Program-made: the position numbers and the translations under genes
Source of the DNA: Dyella_A ginsengisoli
Lineage (GTDB): Bacteria > Pseudomonadota > Gammaproteobacteria > Xanthomonadales > Rhodanobacteraceae
DNA: 64,000 nt
Assembly (NCBI RefSeq): GCF_044904665.1
Contig: NZ_JADIKM010000002.1
Span: 372,001-436,000, forward strand
Direction of reading: 5' to 3'
Part shown: piece by piece, positions 8,080 to 16,233 of the stretch
Position numbering within the stretch: the first letter of the stretch is position 1
How the letters are laid out: each line of letters starts with the position of its first letter
Notes under the pieces: model-generated
The model's database searches: none
Seen by the model: only the letters and a program-made list of their open reading frames with translations
Told to the model about the DNA's origin: nothing

Positions 8080-8858
8080 CACCCCGCGTTCCGCCGGGCG
8101 CGCCGATGGGTGGCGCGACCCCACACGGTGAGCGCCGGCCCGGACAGCAGGTAGAGCGAGAACACCGCCAGCAGCAGGCGCGGCGGATCGATCGCCAGCA
8201 GCACCAGGATCAGCACCAGCATCACCATCCACACGAATGGAACGCGCTCGCCCTGCCCCATCGGCAGCGACTTGAAACTGAAGTAGCGGAAGTTGCTCAC
8301 CATCAGCAGGCCCACGACCACCGCCAGCACCGGCGTGACGAAGCACAGCGTGCTGCCGGCGATGCCGACCTTCTCCATGGTCCACACGAAGGACATGCAC
8401 ACCGCCGCCGCCGCCGGACTGGCCAGGCCCTGGAAATAGCGCTTGTCGATCACCGCCACCTGGGTGTTGAAGCGGGCCAGCCGCAGCGCGCCGCAGGCGG
8501 CGTAGATGAAGGCCGCGGCCCAGCCTACCTTGCCCCACATCGTTCCGTAGTCGCGCAGCGAGGACAGTGACCAGGTGTAGAGCACCAGCGCCGGCGCCAG
8601 CCCGAAGCTCACCAGGTCCGACAGCGAGTCATACTGCACGCCAAACTCGGTCTGGGTGCCGGTGAGGCGAGCCACGCGGCCGTCCAGACCGTCCAGCAGG
8701 GCCGCCACGAACACGGCGATTGCGGCCTCGGCATAGCGCCCGCCGATGCTCGCCACGATGGCGTAGAAGCCCGAGAACATCGCCGCGGTCGTGAACAGGT
8801 TCGGCAGCAGGTAGATGCCGCGGTGGCGCGGTCGTCGGACTGGCGTGTCGTCGCTCAT
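8079..8858 (-). CDS. pssA: CDP-diacylglycerol--serine O-phosphatidyltransferase
   Basis: A 259-residue multi-pass membrane enzyme that makes phosphatidylserine, the precursor of phosphatidylethanolamine. The CDP-alcohol phosphotransferase signature is perfect: D59-G60-x2-A63-R64-x8-G73-x3-D77-x3-D81. The N-terminal block RGIYLLPNLFTTAAMFSGFYA is characteristic of the PssA subclass that is integral to the membrane, as in Bacillus and many proteobacteria. The ATG at 8858 is preferred to the far-upstream in-frame start. It heads the pssA-unknown-rimI group, and a TACAAT-type minus-10 lies just upstream on the same strand near 8887. Confidence 0.93.
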   Translation of the reverse strand: MSDDTPVRRPRHRGIYLLPNLFTTAAMFSGFYAIVASIGGRYAEAAIAVFVAALLDGLDGRVARLTGTQTEFGVQYDSLSDLVSFGLAPALVLYTWSLSSLRDYGTMWGKVGWAAAFIYAACGALRLARFNTQVAVIDKRYFQGLASPAAAAVCMSFVWTMEKVGIAGSTLCFVTPVLAVVVGLLMVSNFRYFSFKSLPMGQGERVPFVWMVMLVLILVLLAIDPPRLLLAVFSLYLLSGPALTVWGRATHRRARRNAG

Positions 8859-8967
8859 GAACCCATCCAGTGAAGGCTGGCGCGCATTGTAGAACACCGG
8901 CGCTTGAGTCCGGCCCGCGCCGGTGCTACCAAGAGCGCCTGAGCCCCGGCCCCTTCTGGAGAACCCC

Positions 8968-9393
8968 ATGCTTCGTCCCGCGCTGTTCGCCCTTCTCCTG
9001 CTGGCCGCCGGCGCCGCCGAGGCCCAGGCCTACAAGTGGACCGATGCGCAGGGCACCGTGCACTACTCCGAGTCGGCGCCGCCGGTCGGCACCAAGTACA
9101 GCCGCGTCACGCTCAGCGGCAGCGTGGAGCCGATCGCCGCCCCGGCACCGGCCACCGAGCCGGGCTCCGAGGAAAGCCAGGCAGCCACCGAGCCAGCCAG
9201 GCCGATGGAAGACACGCCGGAGAACCGCAGCAAGCTCTGCGCCTCGCTCAAGAGCAACCTGGACACGCTCAGGGGCGGCGGCCCGGTGGTGATGGAACAG
9301 GGCGGCCAGCCCAAGGCCCTCAGCGACGCCGAGCGCAAGCAGCAGCTGGACGCCGCGCAGGCCCAGTACAGCCAGTATTGCCAGGACCAGTAA
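8968..9393 (+). CDS. Secreted DUF4124 protein
   Basis: A 141-residue exported protein. The signal peptide (MLRPALFALLLLAAGAAEAQA) is followed directly by the DUF4124 block YKWTDAQGTVHYSESAPP at residues 22-39, a short beta-rich domain common in Xanthomonadales and Pseudomonas periplasmic proteins of unknown role. The remainder is low-complexity (Pro/Ala/Glu) and then a Gln-rich helical tail with two cysteines (SKLCASLK and SQYCQDQ), possibly disulfide-linked. The ATG at 8968 has a good ribosome site (TGGAGA, 6-7 bases away). It is divergent from pssA and lies upstream of proS. Confidence 0.82.
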   Translation: MLRPALFALLLLAAGAAEAQAYKWTDAQGTVHYSESAPPVGTKYSRVTLSGSVEPIAAPAPATEPGSEESQAATEPARPMEDTPENRSKLCASLKSNLDTLRGGGPVVMEQGGQPKALSDAERKQQLDAAQAQYSQYCQDQ

Positions 9394-9482
9394 GGCCGCG
9401 GGCGGGGCAAACCCCGCCCACCGGTATCCGGCAACGGCTGGCATAATCGACGCCTTTACCCTGCCCGTCGGATCCCCATCGC

Positions 9483-11180
9483 ATGCGCCTCAGCCAATTC
9501 CACCTGGCCACCGTCAAGGAAGTCCCCGCCGAAGCCGAGCTGGTCAGCCACAAGCTCATGCTGCGCGCCGGCATGATCCGCAAGCTCGCCGCCGGCCTGT
9601 ACACCTGGAGCCCGCTGGGCCTGCGCGTGCTGCGCAAGGTGGAGACGGTCGTGCGCGAGGAGATGGACCGCGCCGGCGCCATCGAGATGCTGATGCCGAC
9701 CATCCAGCCGCGCGAGCTGTGGGAGGAAACCGGCCGCTGGGAGAAATTCGGCGGCCAGCTGTTGAAGATCGCCGACCGCAAGGCGCAGGAATTCTGCTAC
9801 GCGCCCACCGCCGAGGAAGTGATCACCGACTTCGCGCGGCAGGAGCTGAAGAGCTACAAGCAGCTGCCGGTCAACTTCTACCAGATCCAGACCAAGTTCC
9901 GTGACGAGATCCGCCCGCGCTTCGGCGTGATGCGCGCACGCGAGTTCCTGATGAAGGACGCCTACTCCTTCCACCTCGGCCAGGAGTCGCTGGCGCAGAC
10001 CTACCAGGCGATGTACGACGCCTACGGACGCATCTTCACCCGGCTGGGCCTGAAGTTCCGCGCCGTGCAGGCCGACACCGGCGCCATCGGCGGCAACGCC
10101 AGCCACGAGTTCCAGGTGATCGCCGAGTCCGGCGAGGATGCAATCGCGTTCTCCGACGGCTCCGATTACGCCGCCAACGTGGAAAAGGCCGAGGCGCTGG
10201 CCCCAACCGTCGCCCGTCCGGCGCCGTCCATTCCCCTGGTCCGGGTCGATACGCCCAGGCAGAAGACCATCGACGACGTGTCCGCCTTCCTCAAGGTGTC
10301 GCCGCAGCAGTGCGTGAAGACCCTGCTGCTGAAGGGTCGCGAGGGACTGGTCGCGCTGTGCCTGCGCGGCGACCACGAGATCAACGAGGTTAAGGCCGGC
10401 AAGCTGGCCGAGCTGCCCGGCGAATCGGTGCTGGCCAGCGAGGAGGAGATCCTCGCCGCCGTCGGCGCCCGCCCCGGCTCGCTCGGCCCGGTCGGCCTGC
10501 CGGACCACATCCCGGTGATCGTCGACCGCAGCGCCGCCGTGCTGGCGGATTTCGTCTGCGGCGGCAACCTCGACGGCACCCACTACACCGGCGCCAACTG
10601 GGAGCGCGACGCGCGCGTCACCCGCATCGAGGACATCCGCCAGGTGGTCGCCGGTGATCCCTCGCCGGACGGCCGCGGCACCCTGCAGCTCGCCCGCGGC
10701 ATCGAGGTCGGCCACGTGTTCCAGCTCGGCGCCAAGTACGCCGAGGCGCTCAATGCCACCGTGCTCGACGACCAGGGCAAGGCGCAGGTGATGCTGATGG
10801 GCTGCTACGGCATCGGCGTCAGCCGCATCGTCGCTGCGGCCATCGAGCAGCGTCACGATGACGCCGGCATCCGCTGGCCCGAGGCGATGGCGCCCTGGCG
10901 CGTCGCCGTGTGCATGATCAATCCCAAGGGCCTGCCCGAGGTCACCGCCGCGGCCGAAGCGCTGTATGCACAGCTGGCCGAACGCGGCATCGAGGTGGTG
11001 TTCGACGATCGCGGCCTGCGCCCGGGCTCCATGTTTGCCGACATGGAGCTGATCGGCATTCCGCACCGCGTGGTGGTGAGCGAACGCGGCGTCGCCGCCG
11101 GCACGCTGGAATATCGCGCCCGCGACGAAGCCGACAGCCGACAGCTCGGCATCGACGAGCTGTTTGCCCTGCTCGCCTGA
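9483..11180 (+). CDS. proS: Prolyl-tRNA synthetase
   Basis: A 565-residue bacterial-type class II prolyl-tRNA synthetase. Motif 2 is the FRDEIRPRFGVMRAREF block (about residues 139-155) with MKDAYSFH following it. Motif 3 is GCYGIGVSR near residue 439. Between them (about 225-400) lies the YbaK-like editing insertion that clears Ala-tRNA-Pro (TPRQKTIDDVSAFL ... VCGGNLDGTHYTG). The C-terminal anticodon-binding domain is present. Length matches E. coli ProS (572). A strong terminator follows at 11205-11226. Confidence 0.97.
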   Translation: MRLSQFHLATVKEVPAEAELVSHKLMLRAGMIRKLAAGLYTWSPLGLRVLRKVETVVREEMDRAGAIEMLMPTIQPRELWEETGRWEKFGGQLLKIADRKAQEFCYAPTAEEVITDFARQELKSYKQLPVNFYQIQTKFRDEIRPRFGVMRAREFLMKDAYSFHLGQESLAQTYQAMYDAYGRIFTRLGLKFRAVQADTGAIGGNASHEFQVIAESGEDAIAFSDGSDYAANVEKAEALAPTVARPAPSIPLVRVDTPRQKTIDDVSAFLKVSPQQCVKTLLLKGREGLVALCLRGDHEINEVKAGKLAELPGESVLASEEEILAAVGARPGSLGPVGLPDHIPVIVDRSAAVLADFVCGGNLDGTHYTGANWERDARVTRIEDIRQVVAGDPSPDGRGTLQLARGIEVGHVFQLGAKYAEALNATVLDDQGKAQVMLMGCYGIGVSRIVAAAIEQRHDDAGIRWPEAMAPWRVAVCMINPKGLPEVTAAAEALYAQLAERGIEVVFDDRGLRPGSMFADMELIGIPHRVVVSERGVAAGTLEYRARDEADSRQLGIDELFALLA

Positions 11181-11204
11181 TCGCTTTTTTCAGGGTCTTG
11201 AAAG

Positions 11205-11226
11205 AGCCGCCTCCGGGCGGCTTTTT
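11205..11226 (+). terminator. Rho-independent terminator of proS
   Basis: AGCCGCC, a TCCG tetraloop and GGCGGCT form a 7-bp GC-rich stem at 11205-11222 followed by a T-run to 11226, starting 25 bases after the proS stop. This is a textbook intrinsic terminator. Confidence 0.9.
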
Positions 11227-11282
11227 CATGGGCGCCTTCCAGCGGCTTCGCACCCGGCCGGTCGACGCACATAACGGGCGCA

Positions 11283-11465
11283 TTAATCGCGCACGCTCCG
11301 GACCAGCGCCATCACGGAAGCACGCACAGGGTCGAAGTCGAAGGGTGTCGCGATGCAGGTGCCTCGATGGCAATAACCATCGATTTCTCGACGACGCGTA
11401 CTCGCCCGGAGCGCTACACGGACTTGATCCGGCAGTGAATGGCGCCGGGTATCCGCAATGGCCAC
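11283..11465 (-). CDS. Possible small protein (60 aa), doubtful
   Basis: An ATG-started frame of 60 codons ending in TAA, encoding a basic peptide with two cysteines (YCHRGTC) and a plausible hydrophobic/acidic pattern near the end (TPFDFDPVRASVMALV). Codon third positions are not GC-biased, unlike confirmed genes here, so it is either a recently acquired or decayed gene, or a chance frame in the regulatory gap. No known domain is recognised. Confidence 0.25.
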   Translation of the reverse strand: MAIADTRRHSLPDQVRVALRASTRRREIDGYCHRGTCIATPFDFDPVRASVMALVRSVRD

Positions 11466-11510
11466 TAATCAGACCGACTCATTTAATGGACACGGCAGGT
11501 GAGTAAATAG

Positions 11511-11530
11511 ATGTGACGCATTCATCACAT
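11511..11530. promoter_or_regulatory. CRP/Clp-like dyad upstream of the H-NS-like gene
   Basis: ATGTGA at 11511-11516 and TCACAT at 11525-11530 form perfect inverted half-sites separated by 8 bases, 122 bases before the ATG. The half-sites match the CRP/Clp core TGTGA/TCACA, but the normal spacer between those 5-mers is 6 bases and here it is 8, so it may serve another dimeric regulator. Confidence 0.35.
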
Positions 11531-11651
11531 GTCGACGGTTATTTTGCAAAAACACTGGGGTTACGCCAGAATCTCTCCCGCATCAGGATGGCGCACTCGC
11601 CGCAATGGCGACTTAAACACCCAGTCATTAGAAAACCAACGCGGAGTTACC

Positions 11652-11978
11652 ATGGCCGTTGATATCAAGAACCTCAATCACAACCAGCTCAATGACCTGA
11701 TCGCCAAGGCCCAGATCCGGCAGGATGAACTGCGCAAGGAAAAGGTCGCCAAGCTGCGCGAAAAAGTCCACGCCCTGATCAAGGCCGAAGGCTATTCGTT
11801 CGACGACATCTTCGGCGGCGCCCGCGGCGCCAAGACCCGTCGCGTCAAGACTCCCGTGGCGCCCAAGTACCGCAATCCGGCCAACCCGGAGCAGACCTGG
11901 TCCGGCCGCGGCAAGCGCCCGCGCTGGTTCAACGATGCGCTGAAGGCCGGCAAGAAGGAAAAGGATCTGGCGATCTGA
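11652..11978 (+). CDS. H-NS family nucleoid-associated protein
   Basis: A 108-residue H-NS-like protein. The N-terminal half (about 8-48) is a charged oligomerisation coiled coil (LNDLIAKAQIRQDELRKE), and the C-terminal DNA-binding loop is TWSGRGKRPRW at 82-92, the usual (T/A)WxGRGRxPxW hook that enters the minor groove of AT-rich DNA. Short H-NS proteins of this type are widespread in Xanthomonadales and silence acquired DNA and virulence genes. The ATG at 11652 follows a GGAG ribosome site (CGGAGTTACC). The gene stands alone with its own upstream region and terminator. Confidence 0.9.
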   Translation: MAVDIKNLNHNQLNDLIAKAQIRQDELRKEKVAKLREKVHALIKAEGYSFDDIFGGARGAKTRRVKTPVAPKYRNPANPEQTWSGRGKRPRWFNDALKAGKKEKDLAI

Positions 11979-12049
11979 TCGCCGGCTCTTGTGATTGCGT
12001 ACTGATCGTTCCATCCGGATGATCGCGTACCGATAGTCGCGCCATGCAA

Positions 12050-12070
12050 ACGCCGGCCTCGCGCCGGCGT
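12050..12070 (+). terminator. Terminator after the H-NS-like gene
   Basis: ACGCCGGC (12050-12057) pairs with GCCGGCGT (12063-12070) around a 5-base loop, followed by the T/C-rich CTTGCTTTC. It lies between the convergent H-NS-like and ThrE-like genes and may serve both. Confidence 0.65.
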
Positions 12071-12077
12071 CTTGCTT

Positions 12078-13361
12078 TCAGAGCGATCGACGCGGCGACA
12101 CCAGCAAATCACCGAAAAGCAGGCCGGCCACCAGCGAGATAAGCAGGGTAATGAGCAGGATGCCGCTGTCCATGCCCAGCGTGGTGTCGCGCTCGAACAG
12201 ATACGACACACTGCGGAAACCCACGCTGCCGGGCACCAGCAGGATAATCCCCGGCTCGCGGATCACCGCGCCCGGGCGACGCACGAAGCGCGCATAAAGA
12301 TTGGCCAGCGCACCGAGCAGGAATCCGCCCAGGAACACGCCGAACGGCGCACCCGGAATGGCGCCGGAAATCAGCCCGCCCCAGCGCGTCGCCAGATAAC
12401 CCACGATCACCGCGCCCATCACCACCGGCCAGTCGCGCCGCGCCGCGCGGAACAGGATCGCGAAACCGAATGCGCCCAGCAGCAGCGATGGGTAATCCAC
12501 CCAGGTCGGCAAGGGCGGCAAGGCATAGGTGCCCGGATCGATGCCCAATGCCGCGCACAACTGGGTTGCGGCCACCGTACCGAAGGTGAGCTTGAGCAAC
12601 GTGGAGACCGCACCGCCCACGCGCGCCACGCCGGACACCAGATGCTGGCTGGAGATCTCCCGCACGGCGGTGGTCAGCGACATGCCGGGCATCAGCACGA
12701 TAAGCCCGGCCAGCACCACCGACTTGACCGCCAGCGGCACAACGAACGCGCTGATCGCGATGGCGATCGTGGTCGCCACCAGCGCACAGATCGCGTCGCT
12801 GGCTGCGGCCAGGCGCGGGCGGGCAGCGGCGCGAATCGTGATGGCGCCGATGACCAGCCCGATCAGGCCCGACACCAGCAGATCCGCCCACGAGCTGTGC
12901 AGCAGCAGGCCCACGACGCAGGCAGCCGACAAACCATAGCTGGCGATCACGCTGGCCTGCGCGCGACGCGTGTCCGGCAGGCCGAGCAGGCGCAGCAGGC
13001 GGAACCCTTCGCGCAGCTCGATTTCGCCGGCGATCACCCGGTCGGCGATGGCATCGGCTTCGCACAATCGCGCCAGGTTGACGTCACCCGGCGGCAGACG
13101 CATCACCTGGGTGACCTGGGCCAGGCCCTCGTCGCCCTGTGCCAGGTCGGAGAAGGAAATGATGATCGCGGTGGGACTGGACCACACGTCGGCGGCCAGG
13201 CCCATCTGCTGGGCCGCCCGCGCCACGGCAATTTCCAGCCGCGGCGCCGAAGTGCCGTACTGGTGGAGCCGGCGCGCCAGCTCCACCAGGAAGCCGATGC
13301 GCGTGTTGAGCGCAGCGGTGGAGAAATCCGCAGACACGACCGCCGGCGCTGCAGCACTCAT
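12078..13361 (-). CDS. ThrE-family threonine/serine exporter-like membrane protein
   Basis: A 427-residue protein combining an N-terminal ThrE domain (cytosolic start with RRLHQYGTSAPRLE, then membrane segments) and a C-terminal ThrE_2-like membrane domain (LLGAFGFAILFRAARRDW ... PGSVGFRSVSYLF). About ten hydrophobic segments are visible. Single-chain fusions of the two halves are known from Corynebacterium ThrE, which exports threonine and serine. The ATG at 13361 overlaps the stop of the NfeD gene (ATGA), so translation is coupled. Substrate is inferred from the family only. Confidence 0.82.
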   Translation of the reverse strand: MSAAAPAVVSADFSTAALNTRIGFLVELARRLHQYGTSAPRLEIAVARAAQQMGLAADVWSSPTAIIISFSDLAQGDEGLAQVTQVMRLPPGDVNLARLCEADAIADRVIAGEIELREGFRLLRLLGLPDTRRAQASVIASYGLSAACVVGLLLHSSWADLLVSGLIGLVIGAITIRAAARPRLAAASDAICALVATTIAIAISAFVVPLAVKSVVLAGLIVLMPGMSLTTAVREISSQHLVSGVARVGGAVSTLLKLTFGTVAATQLCAALGIDPGTYALPPLPTWVDYPSLLLGAFGFAILFRAARRDWPVVMGAVIVGYLATRWGGLISGAIPGAPFGVFLGGFLLGALANLYARFVRRPGAVIREPGIILLVPGSVGFRSVSYLFERDTTLGMDSGILLITLLISLVAGLLFGDLLVSPRRSL

Positions 13362-13804
13362 GCGGCGGCGCGCACCTGCAACGTGGTGCCGTCCACCGCG
13401 ACCACTTCCACCGTGCTGCCCAATGGCAGCTCCGGCCCGGCCACCAGCCATTCGCCGTCACCCACGCGCGCCTTGCCGCGACCGTTGACGATGGACTCGG
13501 TGAGCACGTAGCGCTGGCCGATCATCTGCTCGGCGCGACGGTTCAGCCGCTCGCTGCCGGGCGTGCTGCGCTCGATGCGCGGGCGCAGCGTGCGCGCATA
13601 GATCACGCAGGCGGCCAGTGCCAGCGCGGCGAACAGCACCGCCTGCAGCAGCAGGCTCATGCCCGGCACCAGCCACAGCAGCACGCCCATCGCCGCGGCG
13701 GCCAGGCCGATCCACAGCATGAAGTAGCCCGGCAGCAGCACCTCGCCCGCGATCAGCAGCAGGGCGAGGATCCACCACAGGTAGTGCGTCGAAAGATCCC
13801 ACAT
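13358..13804 (-). CDS. NfeD-like membrane protein
   Basis: A 148-residue NfeD1b-type protein with two or three N-terminal membrane segments (YLWWILALLLIAGEVLLPGYF and following) and a C-terminal OB-fold of about 60 residues (MIGQRYVLTESIVNGRGKARVGDGEW...). Short NfeD proteins are usually encoded beside an SPFH/stomatin gene and work with it in membrane quality control or microdomain organisation. That partner is present 19 bases upstream on the same strand, and the stop overlaps the next gene. Confidence 0.87.
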   Translation of the reverse strand: MWDLSTHYLWWILALLLIAGEVLLPGYFMLWIGLAAAAMGVLLWLVPGMSLLLQAVLFAALALAACVIYARTLRPRIERSTPGSERLNRRAEQMIGQRYVLTESIVNGRGKARVGDGEWLVAGPELPLGSTVEVVAVDGTTLQVRAAA

Positions 13805-13823
13805 GGCCTGTCTCCCGGTGCGC

Positions 13824-14768
13824 TCAGCGCGACGGCGGCTGGATGACGGCGGGCTTGGCCTGCTGGCCCAGCGACTCCTTCGCCAGCTCGGCGATGCCGG
13901 CCAGCGAGCCGAGGATGCCGGTGGCCTCGATCGGCAGCAGCAGCATCTTCTGGTTGGGCGACTTGGCCATTTCCTTCAGCGCCTCGACGTAGTTGTTGGC
14001 AACGAAATAGTTCAGCGCGTTGACGTTGCCGTTGGCGATCGAGTCGGAGACCATCTGGGTCGCCTTGGCCTCGGCCTCGGCCGAGCGCTCGCGCGCCTCG
14101 GCGGCGCGGAACGCGGCCTCCTTCTCGCCCTCGGCGGCCAGGATCACCGACTGCTTCTCACCCTCCGCCTTGAGGATCGCCGCCTGGCGGAAGCCTTCGG
14201 CGTCGAGGATGTTGGCGCGCTTCTCGCGCTCGGCCTTCATCTGCCGCGCCATCGCGTCGATCAGGTCGCGCGGCGGGGCGATGTCCTTGATCTCGATGCG
14301 GTTGACCTTGACGCCCCACGGGTGGGTCGCCTCGTCCACCACGCGCAGCAGCTTTGCGTTGATCGCGTCGCGCTGGCTCAGGCTCTCGTCCAGGTCGAGC
14401 GAGCCGAGCACGGTGCGGATGTTGGTCATCACCAGCGCCAGCGAGGCCTGCTCGAGGTTGGATACCTCGTACGCGGCCTTGGACGCGTCCAGCACCTGGT
14501 AGAACACCACCCCGTCCACGCGCACCACCGCGTTGTCCTTGGTGATCACGTCCTGGCTGGGCACGTCCAGCACCTGCTCCATCATGTTGATCTTGCGGCC
14601 GACGGCCTGGTAGATCGGAATCAGGAAGTGCAACCCCGGCGAGAGCGTGCGCGTGTACTTGCCGAAGGTTTCCACCGTCCACTCGAAACCCTGCGGCACG
14701 ATGCGAACGAGCTTGGCGATGCCGATCACCACCACGATGACGATGACCAGCGCAAGAATCTGTCCCAT
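13824..14768 (-). CDS. SPFH/stomatin-like protein (QmcA type)
   Basis: A 314-residue membrane-anchored protein: one N-terminal transmembrane segment (ILALVIVIVVVIGIAKLV), then a band-7/SPFH domain (VPQGFEWTVETFGKYTRTL ... GVKVNRIEIKDI) and a long Ala/Glu/Lys coiled coil (AEGEKQSVILAAEGEKEAA). The pattern matches bacterial QmcA/YbbK and stomatin. Such proteins form large oligomers that organise membrane microdomains and modulate proteases such as FtsH. It pairs with the NfeD gene downstream. It is separated by about 50 bases from the histidine kinase gene upstream of it. Confidence 0.9.
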   Translation of the reverse strand: MGQILALVIVIVVVIGIAKLVRIVPQGFEWTVETFGKYTRTLSPGLHFLIPIYQAVGRKINMMEQVLDVPSQDVITKDNAVVRVDGVVFYQVLDASKAAYEVSNLEQASLALVMTNIRTVLGSLDLDESLSQRDAINAKLLRVVDEATHPWGVKVNRIEIKDIAPPRDLIDAMARQMKAEREKRANILDAEGFRQAAILKAEGEKQSVILAAEGEKEAAFRAAEARERSAEAEAKATQMVSDSIANGNVNALNYFVANNYVEALKEMAKSPNQKMLLLPIEATGILGSLAGIAELAKESLGQQAKPAVIQPPSR

Positions 14769-14819
14769 GACTACCCCCTCTTCCCAAGAAGACCGGAGTA
14801 TAGGCGAGCGCCATGGCGG

Positions 14820-16211
14820 TCAACCGTCCCGCGGCGCCCCCAGCGGCAGCAGCAGGCTGACCTGCAGGCCGCCGCCCTCGCGATTGGCCAGTGCGATGCG
14901 CCCACCATGCGCCTCGGCGATCTCGCGCGCCAGCGCCAGGCCCAGCCCGGTGCCTGCGCGCTTGGTGGAGTAGAACGGGAGCAGCGCCTGCGCCAGCACG
15001 GTTTCGCTCATGCCCGGGCCGCGGTCGGCCACCTCGATGCGCAGGTCGCGGCCGAGCACCTGCAGCGCCAGGGTCACTTCGTCCTCCGGCCCGCCGGCCT
15101 CGTGCGCGTTCTTGATCAGGTTGATCAGCACCTGCTCCACCTGGGCCGCGTCGAACCAGCCCGGCTGCTCCGGCGCCGCGCCGACCAGGCGGAAGCGGCA
15201 GTGCAACGCCAGCCCTTCCAGGAACGGCGCCCAGACGATCGACGCCTTGCGCGGCGCCGGCAGCTTGGCAAAGCTGGCGTAGCCGGCGATGAATCCGTGC
15301 AGGTGGCGCGCCCGCTCGCCGATGGTGGCGAACACGCCGGGCAGCCGCTCGGTCTCGCCGCGACGAGCCAGCTCGGCGCCCGAATGCGCCAGCGAAGAGA
15401 TCGGCGCCAGCGAGTTGTTGAGCTCGTGGCTGATCACCCGGATCACCCGCTTCCAGCTCGCTACTTCCTGCCGCGACAGCTCGCGCGTCATGCGCCGGAA
15501 CAATCGCAGCTGGTGCGGCCGCCCCTGCAGGCGGAACGCGCGCTGGGAGATATGGAAAGTTTCCTCGCTGTTGTCCATCTCTACCGTGAGCAGCGCGTCC
15601 TCGCCATGCTCGACCGCTTCGCGCATGACCTTCGGCGCGTTCGCCAGCACGTCGGCAAACACCAGGCCGTGCAGGCTGCGTCCCTCGTTGAACAGGTGCC
15701 GCGCGGCGATGTTGGCGTAGGCCACGTGATCGCCGGCGTCGGTAAGCACCAGCGCCACCGGCGTGTTCTGCACCACCGTGTCCAGCAGCAGCTCGCGCTG
15801 CACCAGGTGCTGGCGCTGGTCACGCAGGGTCTGCCCCAGCGCGTTGTGCATGGTGATCAGCTCGCCGAGCTCGTCGCGGCGATCCACCACCAGCGAGATG
15901 CTGAAATCACCGTCGCGGTAGCTCGCCACCGAGCCTTCCAGCGCACGCAGCAGACGGCTCACCGGGGACATCACCACCGCCGCCATCCACAGCGCCACCG
16001 GCACCAGCACCGCCATGGAGATCACCAGCCCCACCACGAAACCCATCTGCAGCGGCGGCGCCTCGCCCACCTTCAGATCGTTGTGCAGCCAGGCCAGCGC
16101 CTGCGGCAGCGGCCACTCGGTGACGCCGGCGTAGATCAGCACGCCGACCAGGCCGGCGAGCAGCAGCAGCAGGCTCAGCCGGCCTTCCAGCGAATGCATG
16201 CGGCGACTCAT
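14820..16211 (-). CDS. NtrY-like sensor histidine kinase
   Basis: A 463-residue membrane sensor. Two transmembrane segments (about 11-30 and 56-81) enclose only a short extracytoplasmic loop of about 25 residues. A HAMP-like linker, a PAS domain (about 140-235) and the kinase core follow: H-box with H262 (VISHELNNSLAP), N-box with N368 (LINLIKNAHEA), G1 DRGPG (396-400) and G2 GTGLGLA (420-426). The tiny loop suggests sensing within or near the membrane, as in intramembrane-sensing kinases of antibiotic detoxification systems. The cognate regulator is surely the sigma-54 activator at 16686-18026; the small secreted protein between them is unusual. Confidence 0.9.
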   Translation of the reverse strand: MSRRMHSLEGRLSLLLLLAGLVGVLIYAGVTEWPLPQALAWLHNDLKVGEAPPLQMGFVVGLVISMAVLVPVALWMAAVVMSPVSRLLRALEGSVASYRDGDFSISLVVDRRDELGELITMHNALGQTLRDQRQHLVQRELLLDTVVQNTPVALVLTDAGDHVAYANIAARHLFNEGRSLHGLVFADVLANAPKVMREAVEHGEDALLTVEMDNSEETFHISQRAFRLQGRPHQLRLFRRMTRELSRQEVASWKRVIRVISHELNNSLAPISSLAHSGAELARRGETERLPGVFATIGERARHLHGFIAGYASFAKLPAPRKASIVWAPFLEGLALHCRFRLVGAAPEQPGWFDAAQVEQVLINLIKNAHEAGGPEDEVTLALQVLGRDLRIEVADRGPGMSETVLAQALLPFYSTKRAGTGLGLALAREIAEAHGGRIALANREGGGLQVSLLLPLGAPRDG

Positions 16212-16233
16212 CCGCGAACGACGCCGTCGAGGA

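Larger units (their letters stand above)
11227..11651. other. 425-base gap upstream of the H-NS-like gene
   Basis: This stretch between the proS terminator and the H-NS-like gene has lower GC and unbiased codons compared with its surroundings. It contains one weak small frame (11283-11465, minus strand) and a dyad at 11511-11530. Long 5' regions of relatively AT-rich DNA are common upstream of nucleoid-protein genes, which are often autoregulated; that role is inferred here. Confidence 0.5.
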
